A DNA stretch of 64,000 nt from Peptococcaceae bacterium 1198_IL3148 (GCA_036763105.1 JBAIYS010000002.1:186001-250000), one strand, 5' to 3'. Positions 42,655-52,151 are shown, counted from the stretch's first letter. Translations and numbers: made by a program. Notes: generated by a model from the letters alone, not told the origin.

Positions 42655-44378
42655 GCTAAATCCTCCTCTGAAAGTTGCGAGGATACAATTTCTTGATATA
42701 CTGAACAAGTATTTAACAGCTGTTGGTGTTTGCCTATACCTACAATTTTGCCTTTGTCCAATACAATAATTTGGTCTGCGTGCATGACGGTACTAACCCT
42801 TTGGGCAACGATAATTACAGTGGCGTTAGCGGTTTCTTTTTTCAGAGCGGTTCTTAGGCAGGCATCGGTTTTAAAGTCCAGAGCCGAGAAGCTATCGTCA
42901 AAAACATAAATCTCAGGTTTTCTCACCAGCGCCCGGGCGATGGCCAACCGTTGTTTTTGGCCGCCGGAAAGATTGGTGCCACCTTGGCTAATTTCAGCCT
43001 GCAAACCGCCCGGCAGGTTGCCAATGAATTCGGTTGCTTGGGCAGTGTTGGCTGCTTGGGTCAGCTCTTCTGGGGTGGCGCCTTCCTTACCATAGCTGAG
43101 ATTATCAGCTATGGTACCGCTGAACAATATTGCCCTTTGGGGTACATAACCAATTTTAGAGCGCAAATGTTGTTGAGCCATTTCCCGCACATCAATGCCA
43201 TCTACCAATACTTGACCACTGTCAACGTCGTAAAACCGAGGGATCAGACTGATTAATGTTGATTTTCCTGAACCGGTACCGCCGATAATGGCGGTGGTTT
43301 CTCCGGGGCCGGTTTTAAAGGAGATGTTGCTAATGGCGGGTTTTTCAGCGCCGGGATAACTGAAGGTGACGTCTTTAAATTCCACCCAACCTTTTTTGTG
43401 GGCAGCCTGTTTAACCAGAGCTGCATCTTGGATTTCCGGCTTGGTTTCTAGCACTTCGTTAATCCTAATGGCCGAGGCCTGAGCCCGGGGAATCATCACA
43501 AATATCATTGAAACCATCATTAATGAAAACATAATGTGCATGATATATTGAATAAAGGCCATTAAATCCCCCACTTGCAAGTGACCGCTATCAATACGCA
43601 TGCTGCCAAACCAAATTACCGCCACGATGGTAAAGTTAAGGACAATTGTCATTACTGGCATAATGGTGGCCATAATTCTATTGACCTTAACCGCAGTGAC
43701 AGTGAAATTCCAGTTGGCTTGATGAAAGCGTTGTTGCTCGTAAGCAGTTCGATTAAAGGCACGGATTACTCTAATGCCCGTTAAACCTTCCCGCATGACT
43801 AAACTCAATTGATCAAGTTTCATCTGCAGTAGTTTGAAAAGTGGCATTGCTTTTTTGGTGATGGTATAAATGGTTGCCACCAATATTGGTACACCGGCAA
43901 TGATAATTAATGACAGTTTGGCATCGGTTGACACCGCCATAATTACACCGCCCACCATCATTAGTGGCGCCCCTAAGGCCATGCGCAGCATCATGATCAT
44001 TACCCGTTGAATTTGAGTGATGTCGTTGGTGGTTCTGGTGATTAGTGAGGCGGTGCCGAATTTGTCAAACTCTGTGAGCGAAAAACTTTCCACCTGGGCA
44101 AAAATGTCCCGGCGCAACGTGGTGCTAAATCCCAGGGCGGTTTTAGCAGATAAATAACTGGCACAAATGGTGGCAGCGGTGATCACCAAAGCCACCAATA
44201 GCATGATAACACCAACATCGGTGATGTAATTGATGTCACCGTTGACAATGCCGACGTCAACGATATCAGCCATCAGTGTCGGCAAATACAATTGAGAAAT
44301 TGACTGTAAAAAAGTCAGCATTAAAATGCTAAGTACAGCCCATTTATATGGTTTTAAATAGCGTAGCAATTTTAGCAT
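42651..44378 (-). CDS. ABC exporter half-transporter (first gene of a heterodimer)
   Basis: 575 residues, six helices (about 15-310), Walker A GGTGSGKST, signature [16 protein letters not shown], and a Walker B reading IYVFDDSFSALD where Asp replaces the catalytic Glu, followed by VIIVAQRVST in place of the H-loop His. Degenerate Walker B and switch residue mark the TM287-type subunit with a non-canonical ATP site, forming a heterodimer with the next gene. Confidence 0.93.
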   Translation of the reverse strand: MLKLLRYLKPYKWAVLSILMLTFLQSISQLYLPTLMADIVDVGIVNGDINYITDVGVIMLLVALVITAATICASYLSAKTALGFSTTLRRDIFAQVESFSLTEFDKFGTASLITRTTNDITQIQRVMIMMLRMALGAPLMMVGGVIMAVSTDAKLSLIIIAGVPILVATIYTITKKAMPLFKLLQMKLDQLSLVMREGLTGIRVIRAFNRTAYEQQRFHQANWNFTVTAVKVNRIMATIMPVMTIVLNFTIVAVIWFGSMRIDSGHLQVGDLMAFIQYIMHIMFSLMMVSMIFVMIPRAQASAIRINEVLETKPEIQDAALVKQAAHKKGWVEFKDVTFSYPGAEKPAISNISFKTGPGETTAIIGGTGSGKSTLISLIPRFYDVDSGQVLVDGIDVREMAQQHLRSKIGYVPQRAILFSGTIADNLSYGKEGATPEELTQAANTAQATEFIGNLPGGLQAEISQGGTNLSGGQKQRLAIARALVRKPEIYVFDDSFSALDFKTDACLRTALKKETANATVIIVAQRVSTVMHADQIIVLDKGKIVGIGKHQQLLNTCSVYQEIVSSQLSEEDLA

Positions 44379-44545
44379 TAAATTCCTCTCCGCTGGATAT
44401 TGTTTGCCTTAATAAACTTTCCCCAAATTAAATATTATCATCAAAATTTCTGTATCCAATATCTGAATTATCTATATTAACAAAATTCTAGTGGTTTGCC
44501 AAGCGCGCTACAAAAAGTTACCAGTGGTAGATGAAAATGGTGAAC

Positions 44546-44579
44546 AAAAAAAGCCTCGCCAAATGACGAGGCTTTTTTT
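44546..44579 (-). terminator. Terminator of the symporter operon
   Basis: AAAAAAAGCCTCG (44546-44558) and CGAGGCTTTTTTT (44567-44579) form a 13-bp stem with T runs on both strands. Confidence 0.9.
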
Positions 44580-46110
44580 ATTGTTTATTAATATGGGCTA
44601 AAGACATAAATTCCTGAACAACCCCTTTGTCTTGAGTCAAATAACTGACTGTAAAGGCGCTGAGAAAAGCACCCACAACGCTGTAAAGGGCGGGATTAAC
44701 CAAGACTGGGACATTAAATAAGTAGGGTATCTCTAAAAAACTGGCGCCGGTAAAAATAAGACTGATAAATAACCCGGTACACATTGCGGCAATGGCTCCC
44801 TCTCTGGTAAAGTCCTTCCACCAGATGGTTAAAATTAATACCGGTGCGAAGGTGCTGGCGCCGATACCAAAGGCGATGACCACCAGAAAAGAAATTCCTT
44901 GATCCCTTAATATAACCGCTAACATGATGGCAATTAATGAAAGCATTGCAGAACCGGTTTTGGCAAATCTCAATTGTTTTTCCTGATTAGCTTTAGGATT
45001 GATAATGCCTGCATAAAGGTCGTGGGCCAGACAAGTGGTGGCAGATATCATTAGGCCGGCAGCGGTGCTTAGCATAGCAGACATTGCTCCGGCAGCAGCC
45101 AGGCCCATTAAAAACTCACCACCCACAACTTGGCTTAGCATAGGTACCACCATGTTAGTGGCTAATCCGGTATTTCCGTTGGCTAAATATCCAACCAGGG
45201 TAGGGTAAAGCATAATCATGGCAGCTAAACCAACCATGCAGGTGGCAACATAAAAGATCGCTAATCCACTCAGCGTGAGAACCAGGCTTTTTCTGGCATC
45301 CTCTGCGCTGGGTACAGTGTATAATCGGGTAAGAATGTGAGGTAAACCAGCAACCCCTAAAAAAAGTGCCAGCACGAAACTCAGTTGGTTTATTAAATCA
45401 TGGGAAAAGACCCCTGGTGTTAATGCGGTGATTCCAGCCTGCTGAGACACCTGTGGCGGCACAGTTTGTTGCGCCTGTAGGATGATATTTAACGGGTTGC
45501 CATCGAAGTGTTGGATTGTAATGAGGATGAAGATAACCATCATTACCAACCAAAGCATCGTTCCTTGGATAATTTGGTTATAGGTGGTTCCGCGCATTCC
45601 ACCCAACACCACATAAAGGGCCATTAAAACACCCACCACCATCATGGTAAACAAATAGTCCCAGCCCAGTAGCAGATGGAACAACCCTCCGGCGCCAATG
45701 ATTTGTGGCACCAGGTAAAAGGTGCAGATAATTAATGTGGTTATGGCTGAAATTACTCTGATGTATCTACAGTTAAATCTCGCCATTAGCACATCGGTAA
45801 CGGTAAACTTACCGGTGTTGCGCAAGGCAGAGGCGACCACAAACAGCACTGTCATATAACCGGCAAAGTAGCCAATGCCATCCCAGAACCGGTCGATGCC
45901 AAAAATAGCGATTGCTCCGGCAACACCTAAAAAACTGGCGGCGCTTAGATAATCACCCAGCAAGGCTAAACCATTGGCTAACCAGGAGATTTTGCCTCCG
46001 GCCACATAAAAATCGGCTGTGGTTCTGGTCCAACGCCTACTATACCAAGCCACTGAGATTGTTAGCAATATACTAATTAGTACTATCAACAATGATAAAG
46101 AATTTTGCAT
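44578..46110 (-). CDS. actP: Sodium:solute symporter, ActP-like
   Basis: 510 residues from ATG 46110 with GGGAGG upstream. Thirteen or so membrane helices; motifs FYVAGGKISWLANGLALLGDYLSAASFLG and GMRGTTYNQIIQGTMLW and AAGAMSAMLSTAAGLMIS are those of the SSF family, acetate/pyruvate (ActP/MctC) branch. It takes up a short-chain acid with Na+. It starts just after a UspA-membrane fusion gene in the place where ActP partners (YjcH-like small proteins) are normally encoded. Confidence 0.88.
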   Translation of the reverse strand: MQNSLSLLIVLISILLTISVAWYSRRWTRTTADFYVAGGKISWLANGLALLGDYLSAASFLGVAGAIAIFGIDRFWDGIGYFAGYMTVLFVVASALRNTGKFTVTDVLMARFNCRYIRVISAITTLIICTFYLVPQIIGAGGLFHLLLGWDYLFTMMVVGVLMALYVVLGGMRGTTYNQIIQGTMLWLVMMVIFILITIQHFDGNPLNIILQAQQTVPPQVSQQAGITALTPGVFSHDLINQLSFVLALFLGVAGLPHILTRLYTVPSAEDARKSLVLTLSGLAIFYVATCMVGLAAMIMLYPTLVGYLANGNTGLATNMVVPMLSQVVGGEFLMGLAAAGAMSAMLSTAAGLMISATTCLAHDLYAGIINPKANQEKQLRFAKTGSAMLSLIAIMLAVILRDQGISFLVVIAFGIGASTFAPVLILTIWWKDFTREGAIAAMCTGLFISLIFTGASFLEIPYLFNVPVLVNPALYSVVGAFLSAFTVSYLTQDKGVVQEFMSLAHINKQ

Positions 46111-46115
46111 TAATA

Positions 46116-46832
46116 CTACCTCCCTAAACGCAAGTAAAACCAACAGAGTGTTAATGATGCCGGAAATATCATGAAGCTAAGCCAAACTCCCAGCGGCACA
46201 TTCAGCAATAATATTCCGGCGGTGGTTTGAAACGACGTGGTGTTGATTATGGCAGTGGTGAAATAAAGAAGCATGAAGGCTGTTAAAAAGCCAAAGGAAA
46301 GAAAAAAGTTTTTACTCCAGCTTTCCTTTAACAGAGGTGAAGATGCGTCTTTATTGACCATTGGCATTTTTTTATGTTCCATTGCCAATTGCCGGATGTC
46401 TGATATATCAACAGTGCCTCTTTTGACGACCAGTACCGGCACATGAGAGCGTTTTAACACACTTTCTGCCACGCTGCCGAAGTGCATTTTCTCCAGACCG
46501 CTGCGGGCGGTGTCACCCATGACAATGATGTCTACTTTGTGATTGCGACTGATCTGTAGAATTGTACCGGCAACTACCCCGGTAAATTCAATGGTCTGAA
46601 GGCGCACTTTTTTCTGCCGAGCATACTCTGTCACTAAATTTAAAACGTCATCATAAATTATCCCAGTGGTACGGGTGGCTTCGTATTTCTTCTCAGCCAT
46701 TAAAAGCGGTGAATTTTCCTGCACCTTTAACGCAATAACCTCTGCATTGTACATCGATGCCAGCTCGATTGCTTTTTTCACTGCGCCTAAGGAAGGTTCA
46801 TAACCATCCACGGCCACTAATATTTTATCCAT
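46116..46832 (-). CDS. UspA-domain protein fused to a DUF485-like membrane domain
   Basis: 238 residues. Residues 1-142 are a universal-stress domain: ILVAVDGYEPSLGAVKKAIELA, then IIVMGDTARSGLEKMHFGSVAESVLKRSHVPVLVVK with the ATP-binding G-x2-G-x9-G-S pattern. Residues about 180-238 hold two membrane helices (FFLSFGFLTAFMLLYFTTAII, LLLNVPLGVWLSFMIFPASLTLCWFYL) that resemble the small YjcH/DUF485 partner of ActP. Stop and start of symporter are nearly adjacent. The fusion suggests nucleotide or stress control of uptake. Confidence 0.82.
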   Translation of the reverse strand: MDKILVAVDGYEPSLGAVKKAIELASMYNAEVIALKVQENSPLLMAEKKYEATRTTGIIYDDVLNLVTEYARQKKVRLQTIEFTGVVAGTILQISRNHKVDIIVMGDTARSGLEKMHFGSVAESVLKRSHVPVLVVKRGTVDISDIRQLAMEHKKMPMVNKDASSPLLKESWSKNFFLSFGFLTAFMLLYFTTAIINTTSFQTTAGILLLNVPLGVWLSFMIFPASLTLCWFYLRLGR

Positions 46833-47140
46833 GTTGCCCTCCTCTTTTAATTAGTTGGTAATCAATTTATATGTGGGTATTATAACTATGGATGGTTATG
46901 TTGACTATAGAACCTCGGTTAACTGCCTATTTTGCCAGTTTAGCGAATGTGTTTTGTAAAATTATTTTTGGTATTATTTTTAATAAACATTCGATTTCTT
47001 TCGACGGCAATAATAAAACCGTCAGTTGTCATAACTGGCGGTCGATTGAAAAATACCATATTATTTTTAGGCGTACATGCAATTTAAAGTAGGTTTTGTT
47101 CCAATTAAAACTGTGATTTAAACCATATTAAAAGTATTTT
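46833..47140. other. 308-base region without a gene
   Basis: AT-rich DNA between two minus-strand genes. A hairpin ACCGTCAGTT/AACTGGCGGT lies at about 47018-47042 and a longer-range repeat CGAATGT/ACATTCG at about 46943-46993. No convincing ORF, tRNA or riboswitch was found. It should hold the promoter of the UspA-symporter operon. Confidence 0.5.
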
Positions 47141-47536
47141 TTATTCAATCATTGATAGTTTGTCGCTGGGTTCATCCATACAAAATTGTTTTTCAGCTAG
47201 TTTTAAAATATCGTCATACATATTGATTCTGCTCAATAATTTCAAGAGGGAATTCTTTTCGTTTTCTTCAATTGCTAAACGACTAATATTCTTTTGCAAC
47301 AACACCCGTGAAGCATTATAAATATTGTTAGCATCTTCTAAAAAGTCATCATCATCTGTGGTTCCAATGACGGTAACAGCGCTTTTGGGGAGGGTGATAA
47401 TTGGTATACAAGAGCAACGTAATACATCGACATTATCTTCCCGAACAGCAACCACTCTACCCACCTTGTCTTTTTCCAAACCAATTTTTTGACTGGGTCT
47501 CCACAACACGATATCGTTTTCTTTAATTTTCGGCAT
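47141..47536 (-). CDS. Unknown soluble protein
   Basis: 131 residues with AGGAGG before ATG 47536. The N-terminal half is strand-rich (ENDIVLWRPSQKIGLEKDKVGRVVAVREDNVDVL), like a KOW/SH3-type small barrel, and the second half is helical (ANNIYNASRVLLQKNISRLAIEENEKN...). No known family is recognised. It is monocistronic and upstream DNA is AT-rich. Confidence 0.62.
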   Translation of the reverse strand: MPKIKENDIVLWRPSQKIGLEKDKVGRVVAVREDNVDVLRCSCIPIITLPKSAVTVIGTTDDDDFLEDANNIYNASRVLLQKNISRLAIEENEKNSLLKLLSRINMYDDILKLAEKQFCMDEPSDKLSMIE

Positions 47537-47931
47537 ATTATCTCCTCCTTATTATTAGATATTGTGAAATTTATTACAATAAACATAACATGCTTTGCTA
47601 AAATAATAAAGGTATTTTCCAGATGTTTCTATATTAAGTATTTTTTCACTTAGTTAATTATTGAGAAAATAAAAATTGTTTTGTGTAGACAGTTTGTATT
47701 TGTTTAAGATATCTTAAAATTTTAGAAGGAAATTAATGCAGAATGTCGAAAACCGTACAAAAATACTGATTAAATTATCTTGACAAATGGGACAACATGA
47801 TAGGGCATTATTAGTCATTAGGGCTGATCTGCGGTGGCTTGGGAGGTAATATAAGATTATCGTTATGAAAAGAACAATATTCCATTTCTTGTTTAAAAAC
47901 GGTGTTTAAGCGTACCTGTAAGGGAAGCCAA
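47537..47931. other. 395-base intergenic region before the HD-GYP gene
   Basis: Divergent promoter region. TTGACA at 47780-47785 is a good -35 for the HD-GYP gene but no matching -10 at normal spacing is clear. A TGTCGAA core (47744-47750) might be a Spo0A site but such 7-mers are expected by chance. No small gene or recognised riboswitch fold (including c-di-GMP types) was found. Confidence 0.45.
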
Positions 47932-48990
47932 ATGAGGGATGATATTGTGAAAACTTGTACTAAAACGGTGAATGTGAAAAATAAATACTTTCTAATTTTT
48001 TCATACATATTATCTGTGACAATAGCAATTATTGTTTATGTTACCGGAGGAACAACTAAAGTCTATGCAAATTTAATGTACTTCCCCATCGCCATTGTGG
48101 CGTCAACAAATGGTAAAAAACACGGCGTTATACACGCAGCGGTAAGTGCATTGTTAGTGGGAAATATCATGCCACTAGATGTAGATTTAAATATAAGTCA
48201 AGATTCGATAAACTGGATACTGAGATTAATCATTTATACAACAATTGCATATGTAATTGGATTTTTTGCTGAATATTACCGGCGTGAGTTTGAGAAAAAT
48301 CGCAACAAAGACAAAGAAATTGCAGAGACGCAACTGGCCACCATCTATTCTTTGGTAAAATTATCAGAATCTCGGGATGATGAAACCGGTGCTCATATAG
48401 AAAGGGTAGCATTATTTTGCAAACTGTTGGCCAGTGAGTTGCGCAATCTACCTCAATACCAAGATTATATCAATGATGATTATGTTGATAATATATTTAA
48501 AGCCAGTCCATTACATGATATCGGCAAAGTGGGGATACCGGATAGTATTTTGCTTAAGCCAGGCAAACTCTCTACAGAAGAATTTGAAATTATGAAAACT
48601 CACACAGTGATAGGAGCTAACACCTTGTTAGAGGTGAAGAAAAAATACCCCGATAATAAGTTTTTAGAACTGGGGATTAGTATCACTCGTTTTCATCATG
48701 AAAGGTGGGATGGTTCTGGATATCCTGATGGCTTATCAGGACAAGATATTCCTTTGTCAGCAAGAATAATGGCCATTGTAGATGTATATGATGCCCTAAG
48801 GTCTAAGCGGGTATATAAAGAGGCCCATTCCCATGAAGAGAGCATGAAAATAATCAAACAGGGTGAGGGCAGTCATTTCGATCCAGAAATTTTGCAGGTT
48901 TTTGTTCAGAATGAAGCCAGATTTAATGCCATTTATGAACAATTAAATAAAGGAGAAGTGGATTTTGAACATTCAAATCTTTGGTGTTAA
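47932..48990 (+). CDS. Membrane HD-GYP domain phosphodiesterase
   Basis: 352 residues from ATG 47932 (AAGGGA six bases before). An N-terminal membrane domain of about four helices (about 18-125: YFLIFSYILSVTIAIIVYVTGG, LLVGNIMPLDVDLN, WILRLIIYTTIAYVIGFFAEYY) leads through a helical linker into an HD-GYP domain (about 140-330): GAHIERVALFCKLLA, LHDIGKVGIPD, HHERWDGSGYPDGL, IMAIVDVYDAL. The GYP motif is intact, so cyclic-di-GMP hydrolysis to GMP is expected. The input signal for the membrane domain is unknown. Confidence 0.88.
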   Translation: MRDDIVKTCTKTVNVKNKYFLIFSYILSVTIAIIVYVTGGTTKVYANLMYFPIAIVASTNGKKHGVIHAAVSALLVGNIMPLDVDLNISQDSINWILRLIIYTTIAYVIGFFAEYYRREFEKNRNKDKEIAETQLATIYSLVKLSESRDDETGAHIERVALFCKLLASELRNLPQYQDYINDDYVDNIFKASPLHDIGKVGIPDSILLKPGKLSTEEFEIMKTHTVIGANTLLEVKKKYPDNKFLELGISITRFHHERWDGSGYPDGLSGQDIPLSARIMAIVDVYDALRSKRVYKEAHSHEESMKIIKQGEGSHFDPEILQVFVQNEARFNAIYEQLNKGEVDFEHSNLWC

Positions 48991-49077
48991 AATGCGGTGA
49001 GCCCAGGCTATGCACCAAAAGTGTTGAAGGCTTGGGAGAGAGCTGACCAATTACCACAGCATTAAACAGAACAAATC

Positions 49078-49105
49078 AAAAAAAGCCTCCGAAAATGTCG
49101 GAGGC
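49078..49105 (-). terminator. Terminator of the selenocysteine tRNA gene
   Basis: GCCTCCGA (49085-49092) and TCGGAGGC (49098-49105) form the stem; on the minus strand it is followed by seven T (49084-49078), just after the tRNA 3' end. Confidence 0.85.
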
Positions 49106-49116
49106 CTTGCTATTAC

Positions 49117-49214
49117 TGGCGGGAGTGTGTGAGAATCGAACTCACCTAGGACAGGAACGCTGCCCAACGACCGGTTTTGAAGACCGGGAGCACCACCAGG
49201 CACCATCCACTCCC
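49117..49214 (-). tRNA. selC: Selenocysteine tRNA (anticodon UCA)
   Basis: The 98-base minus-strand gene begins GGGAGTGG and ends CACTCCCGCCA with an encoded CCA. The anticodon arm CCGGTCTTCAAAACCGG exposes TCA, which reads UGA. The acceptor stem is extended, the D arm is long with few unpaired bases, and a long variable arm (around TTGGGCAGCGTTCCTGTCCTAG, in two parts) is present, all as in tRNA-Sec. Its presence means the organism makes selenoproteins. selA, selB and selD are not in the window. Confidence 0.95.
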
Positions 49215-49393
49215 ATAAAAGATTGTCAGATTGTACTAAAGCATATATAATTTTAAATCATTTCATAGTTACAGTCAAGTATGCTAAAACTGTGGCCAGA
49301 TGTTGTGATAAACAGTTATAATATATATTATTTAAGGATTGTTTAGGTGACAATTAAGGATTGTTTTAAATACAAGGAAAGGAAATCAACTTA

Positions 49394-49483
49394 ATGAACA
49401 AAAAGACAATTTTATCAGTGGTGTTTATTACTTTAGGTTTGATATTGGCGGCAGCATTGTTGTCGATGTTTAACGCCCAATAA
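49394..49483 (+). CDS. 29-residue membrane peptide
   Basis: MNKKTILSVVFITLGLILAA... ending MFNAQ: a positively charged start and one membrane helix of about 20 residues. AAGGAAAGG lies about ten bases before the ATG. It stops 21 bases before the M50 protease gene and probably shares its transcript. Function unknown; could be a regulator or small partner of the protease. Confidence 0.55.
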   Translation: MNKKTILSVVFITLGLILAAALLSMFNAQ

Positions 49484-49504
49484 TTACTCAAAGGAGAGGA
49501 TAAT

Positions 49505-50350
49505 TTGGAAGTCAATCCCCAAGAAAACTTGTCGGAAAGTATAGATGCGTCTGCCAAAAAGAAAAAGAATGGCTGGCTATCCAAGTTTGGGCTGCTGGGC
49601 GCACTGTTGGCGGTCACTAAATTCGGCAAGTTGGCTGCCATTGCCAAGGTGCTTTTCGCTGCTTTGAAGGCTTCTAAATTTGCTGCTACATTTATCAGCA
49701 TGGCGGCAACGGTGGTTATTTATGCCCAGTTTTATGGCTGGCTTCTTGCCCTAGGTTTTATAATAGCCATTTTTATTCATGAAAGTGGCCATGTGGTGGC
49801 ATCCAAAAAAGTGGGACTGGATGTATCGGCGCCGATGTTTATACCTTTTTTTGGTGCCTTTATCGCCATGAAAGAACTGCCCAAAAGCGTTAAGCAGGAA
49901 GCAATTTCTGCCATTGGTGGCCCTGTGGCTGGTGCTTTGGTGGCGGCAGTTTGTTTGTTGTTGTGGGACATCACCGGATCGCTCTATTGGGTTGGGTTAG
50001 CCTATCTAACGGCCTTTTTAAACCTGTTTAATTTATTGCCCTTGGGAATGTTGGATGGTGGCAGAATTACCAAAGCACTATCCCCAGTGATTTGGGTGAT
50101 AGGTATTGTTGGGGCGGTTATTCTGATGCTTAAATTGCATGCCTATATCTTGTTACTGGTATTGGTTCTCGGTGTGATGGAGTTGGTGTCGATGATTAAA
50201 AACCGACATCAAATGGCAACTTACTTGCAAGTAGAACCGCAGTTTCGCTTTAAAATTGGTTTAGCCTATTTGTTGTTGATAACTATACTGGTGGGGATGA
50301 TGATGTACTCGCTGGATTTATCACAGCAATTTATTGGTTCAATGGGATAA
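49505..50350 (+). CDS. Site-2-type membrane metalloprotease (M50)
   Basis: 281 residues from TTG 49505 after AAAGGAGAGG. About six membrane helices. The zinc motif HESGH is at 92-96 inside a helix and the third ligand is in LLPLGMLDGGRI (Asp184), the M50/SpoIVFB-type core arrangement. There is no PDZ or CBS domain. It cleaves within membranes, for example anti-sigma factors or signal peptides; substrate unknown. Confidence 0.88.
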   Translation: MEVNPQENLSESIDASAKKKKNGWLSKFGLLGALLAVTKFGKLAAIAKVLFAALKASKFAATFISMAATVVIYAQFYGWLLALGFIIAIFIHESGHVVASKKVGLDVSAPMFIPFFGAFIAMKELPKSVKQEAISAIGGPVAGALVAAVCLLLWDITGSLYWVGLAYLTAFLNLFNLLPLGMLDGGRITKALSPVIWVIGIVGAVILMLKLHAYILLLVLVLGVMELVSMIKNRHQMATYLQVEPQFRFKIGLAYLLLITILVGMMMYSLDLSQQFIGSMG

Positions 50351-50352
50351 TA

Positions 50353-50385
50353 GGGCTGTTGCAAAGTTTTGCAACAGCCCCTTTT
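50353..50385 (+). terminator. Terminator of the M50 protease gene
   Basis: GGGCTGTTGC (50353-50362) with GCAACAGCCC (50371-50380), then CTTTTCC; inner AAA/TTT can extend the stem. Confidence 0.8.
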
Positions 50386-50390
50386 CCTTA

Positions 50391-51758
50391 TTAGCAAACT
50401 GGTTTTAATCTCCTGGCCACCACTTTTCGTTGCAGTATGACCATCCGACTTAGTAAGAAAACCGCTCCAATGGCCAGCCCCACGATGAACCCAATCCAAT
50501 AACCGAAGGCTCCCCAGGAGCCGTAGGTGGACAGGATATGGCCCAGTGGTAACCCCACTATCCAGAACGAAGTAAAGGTAACTATCGAGGCAATGTTTAC
50601 ATCTTTATAGCCCCGCAATATGCCTTGCACTGGAGTAACGATGGCGTCTGATAATTGAAAAAAGATGGCGAACATTAGAAATTGTTGGCTTAGCTGCAGT
50701 ACCGCCCTATCTTGGGTATATAAACCGGCTACCTGTTCTTTAAAGAGCAGGATGGCGACACCGCAACAAACCGCCAGTCCTAAAGCGATGCCAAGGCCCA
50801 AAAAACTGTACTGTTTAGCATCTTGGTACCTTTTTGCCCCCACTTCATATCCCACTGCAATGGTTAAGGCCATCGAAATGCTTAATGGCACCATGTATAG
50901 GAAGGAAGCAAAGTTCATCGCGGCTTGGTGGGCGGCGATGGTAATGGTGCTGTACTGACTCATTAGCAGTGTGACGGCGGCAAAAAAGCTCCCCTCAAAA
51001 AATATTGATAGGCCGATGGGAATCCCCAATTGGAGCTGATTTTTCCAAGCTGTTAAAGAAATGGGGTGCCACTTTTTAAACACCTGGTAATCGGCAAAGG
51101 GCTTCACTTTATGTACCGTCCAGAGGGTAATCAGCAGTATACACCAATAGGTTATGCCTGTGGCATATCCGGCACCTGCTCCGCCCAAACGGGGAAAGCC
51201 TAGTTTGCCGAAGATTAATAAATAATTTAGCGTTACGTTTATTGGTAGTGACGTTAGAGTAATCATCATAGTTATTCTGGTTTTTCCCAATGATTCAATA
51301 AAACAGCGCAATATGGTATAGATAAACAGCGGTGCAATGCCAATGGATAAACCCATTAAATAATGATAAGCGATATCTCGTACTGGAGCATCTAGGTTCA
51401 TGTTGGACAAAATCGGCTTTAGAACGAAGGTGCCGCCCATTATGATAAATAGAGAAATAGCGATGGCTATATAAATTCCCTGTATCACTGTAAAGGGGAT
51501 TTTATCCCGGCGGTTAGCCCCCAAATGTTGAGCGATAATGGGGGTGGTGGCAATTAGGACGCCGGTTACGCCAGAAAAAATTGGTGTCCAAAGACTGGAA
51601 CCAATGGCGACTCCTGCTAGGTCGTTGGTGCCTGCGTGACCGGACATGATTGTATCGACTAAGCTCATTGAATAAATCATTAACTGGGTAATAAAAATGG
51701 GCCATAAAATAGTTAGTAACTGTTGTCCCTTTTCTCGTAAAGACCAGGTGGGTTGCAT
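50391..51758 (-). CDS. MATE family multidrug/Na+ antiporter
   Basis: 455 residues with twelve hydrophobic segments and AAGGAGG before the ATG. The start WPIFITQLMIYSMSLVDTIMSGHAGTNDLAGVAIG and the internal repeat around AAHQAAMNFASFLYMVPLSISMALTI are typical for NorM-type MATE exporters. Length is normal. It would expel cationic drugs or metabolites with Na+ or H+ counterflow. Confidence 0.93.
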   Translation of the reverse strand: MQPTWSLREKGQQLLTILWPIFITQLMIYSMSLVDTIMSGHAGTNDLAGVAIGSSLWTPIFSGVTGVLIATTPIIAQHLGANRRDKIPFTVIQGIYIAIAISLFIIMGGTFVLKPILSNMNLDAPVRDIAYHYLMGLSIGIAPLFIYTILRCFIESLGKTRITMMITLTSLPINVTLNYLLIFGKLGFPRLGGAGAGYATGITYWCILLITLWTVHKVKPFADYQVFKKWHPISLTAWKNQLQLGIPIGLSIFFEGSFFAAVTLLMSQYSTITIAAHQAAMNFASFLYMVPLSISMALTIAVGYEVGAKRYQDAKQYSFLGLGIALGLAVCCGVAILLFKEQVAGLYTQDRAVLQLSQQFLMFAIFFQLSDAIVTPVQGILRGYKDVNIASIVTFTSFWIVGLPLGHILSTYGSWGAFGYWIGFIVGLAIGAVFLLSRMVILQRKVVARRLKPVC

Positions 51759-51815
51759 CGTTTATCCTCCTTAAAACATGACGATTTAGATGACAATTTT
51801 ATTATTATATCATTT

Positions 51816-52151
51816 TTACCCACCGGCAACGACTATTTTTTTAATGAAACTGCTACAGCAAATTTTGTAGGCTGAGCTGGTTTCTACCAAATCCATCAGT
51901 TGTTCGGGTGACAGATGTTTTAATAGATCATAAATGCTAATTTGCTTTGGGGGCATTTTAGCTTTGTTGTGATACACAGAGATGGTTTGTACGCAGCAGG
52001 TTTTATTTTGGCATTTGCCAATGACGGTGACAAAGTAAACACAATCTTGACAGGTGTGAATGTTTTTTTCCAACATCTCGGGCAACATCATGGTGTGGCT
52101 GCGGTATAAAAAATTGTTTTGATAATATTTATCTAGTTTTCTTCCGCTCAT
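51816..52151 (-). CDS. Cys-rich unknown protein coupled to dinB
   Basis: 111 residues, starting inside the end of dinB (23-base overlap), so it belongs to the same SOS operon. A cysteine cluster HTCQDCVYFVTVIGKCQNKTCC (in two parts) near residues 32-54 and CC near the C-terminus could bind zinc or an Fe-S cluster. The place after a Y-family polymerase is often taken by YolD-like genes, but this protein does not look like YolD. Function unknown. Confidence 0.65.
   Translation of the reverse strand: MSGRKLDKYYQNNFLYRSHTMMLPEMLEKNIHTCQDCVYFVTVIGKCQNKTCCVQTISVYHNKAKMPPKQISIYDLLKHLSPEQLMDLVETSSAYKICCSSFIKKIVVAGG

Noticed and set aside
20697-47750. Perfect TGTCGAA Spo0A-box cores at 20697, 23004 (reverse) and 47744
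   Set aside because: A 7-base word is expected about eight times on both strands of 64 kb by chance, so these are not evidence of regulation without flanking conservation.
47740-47931. Cyclic-di-GMP riboswitch before the HD-GYP gene
   Set aside because: The conserved GEMM core and its two-helix arrangement could not be found in the leader.
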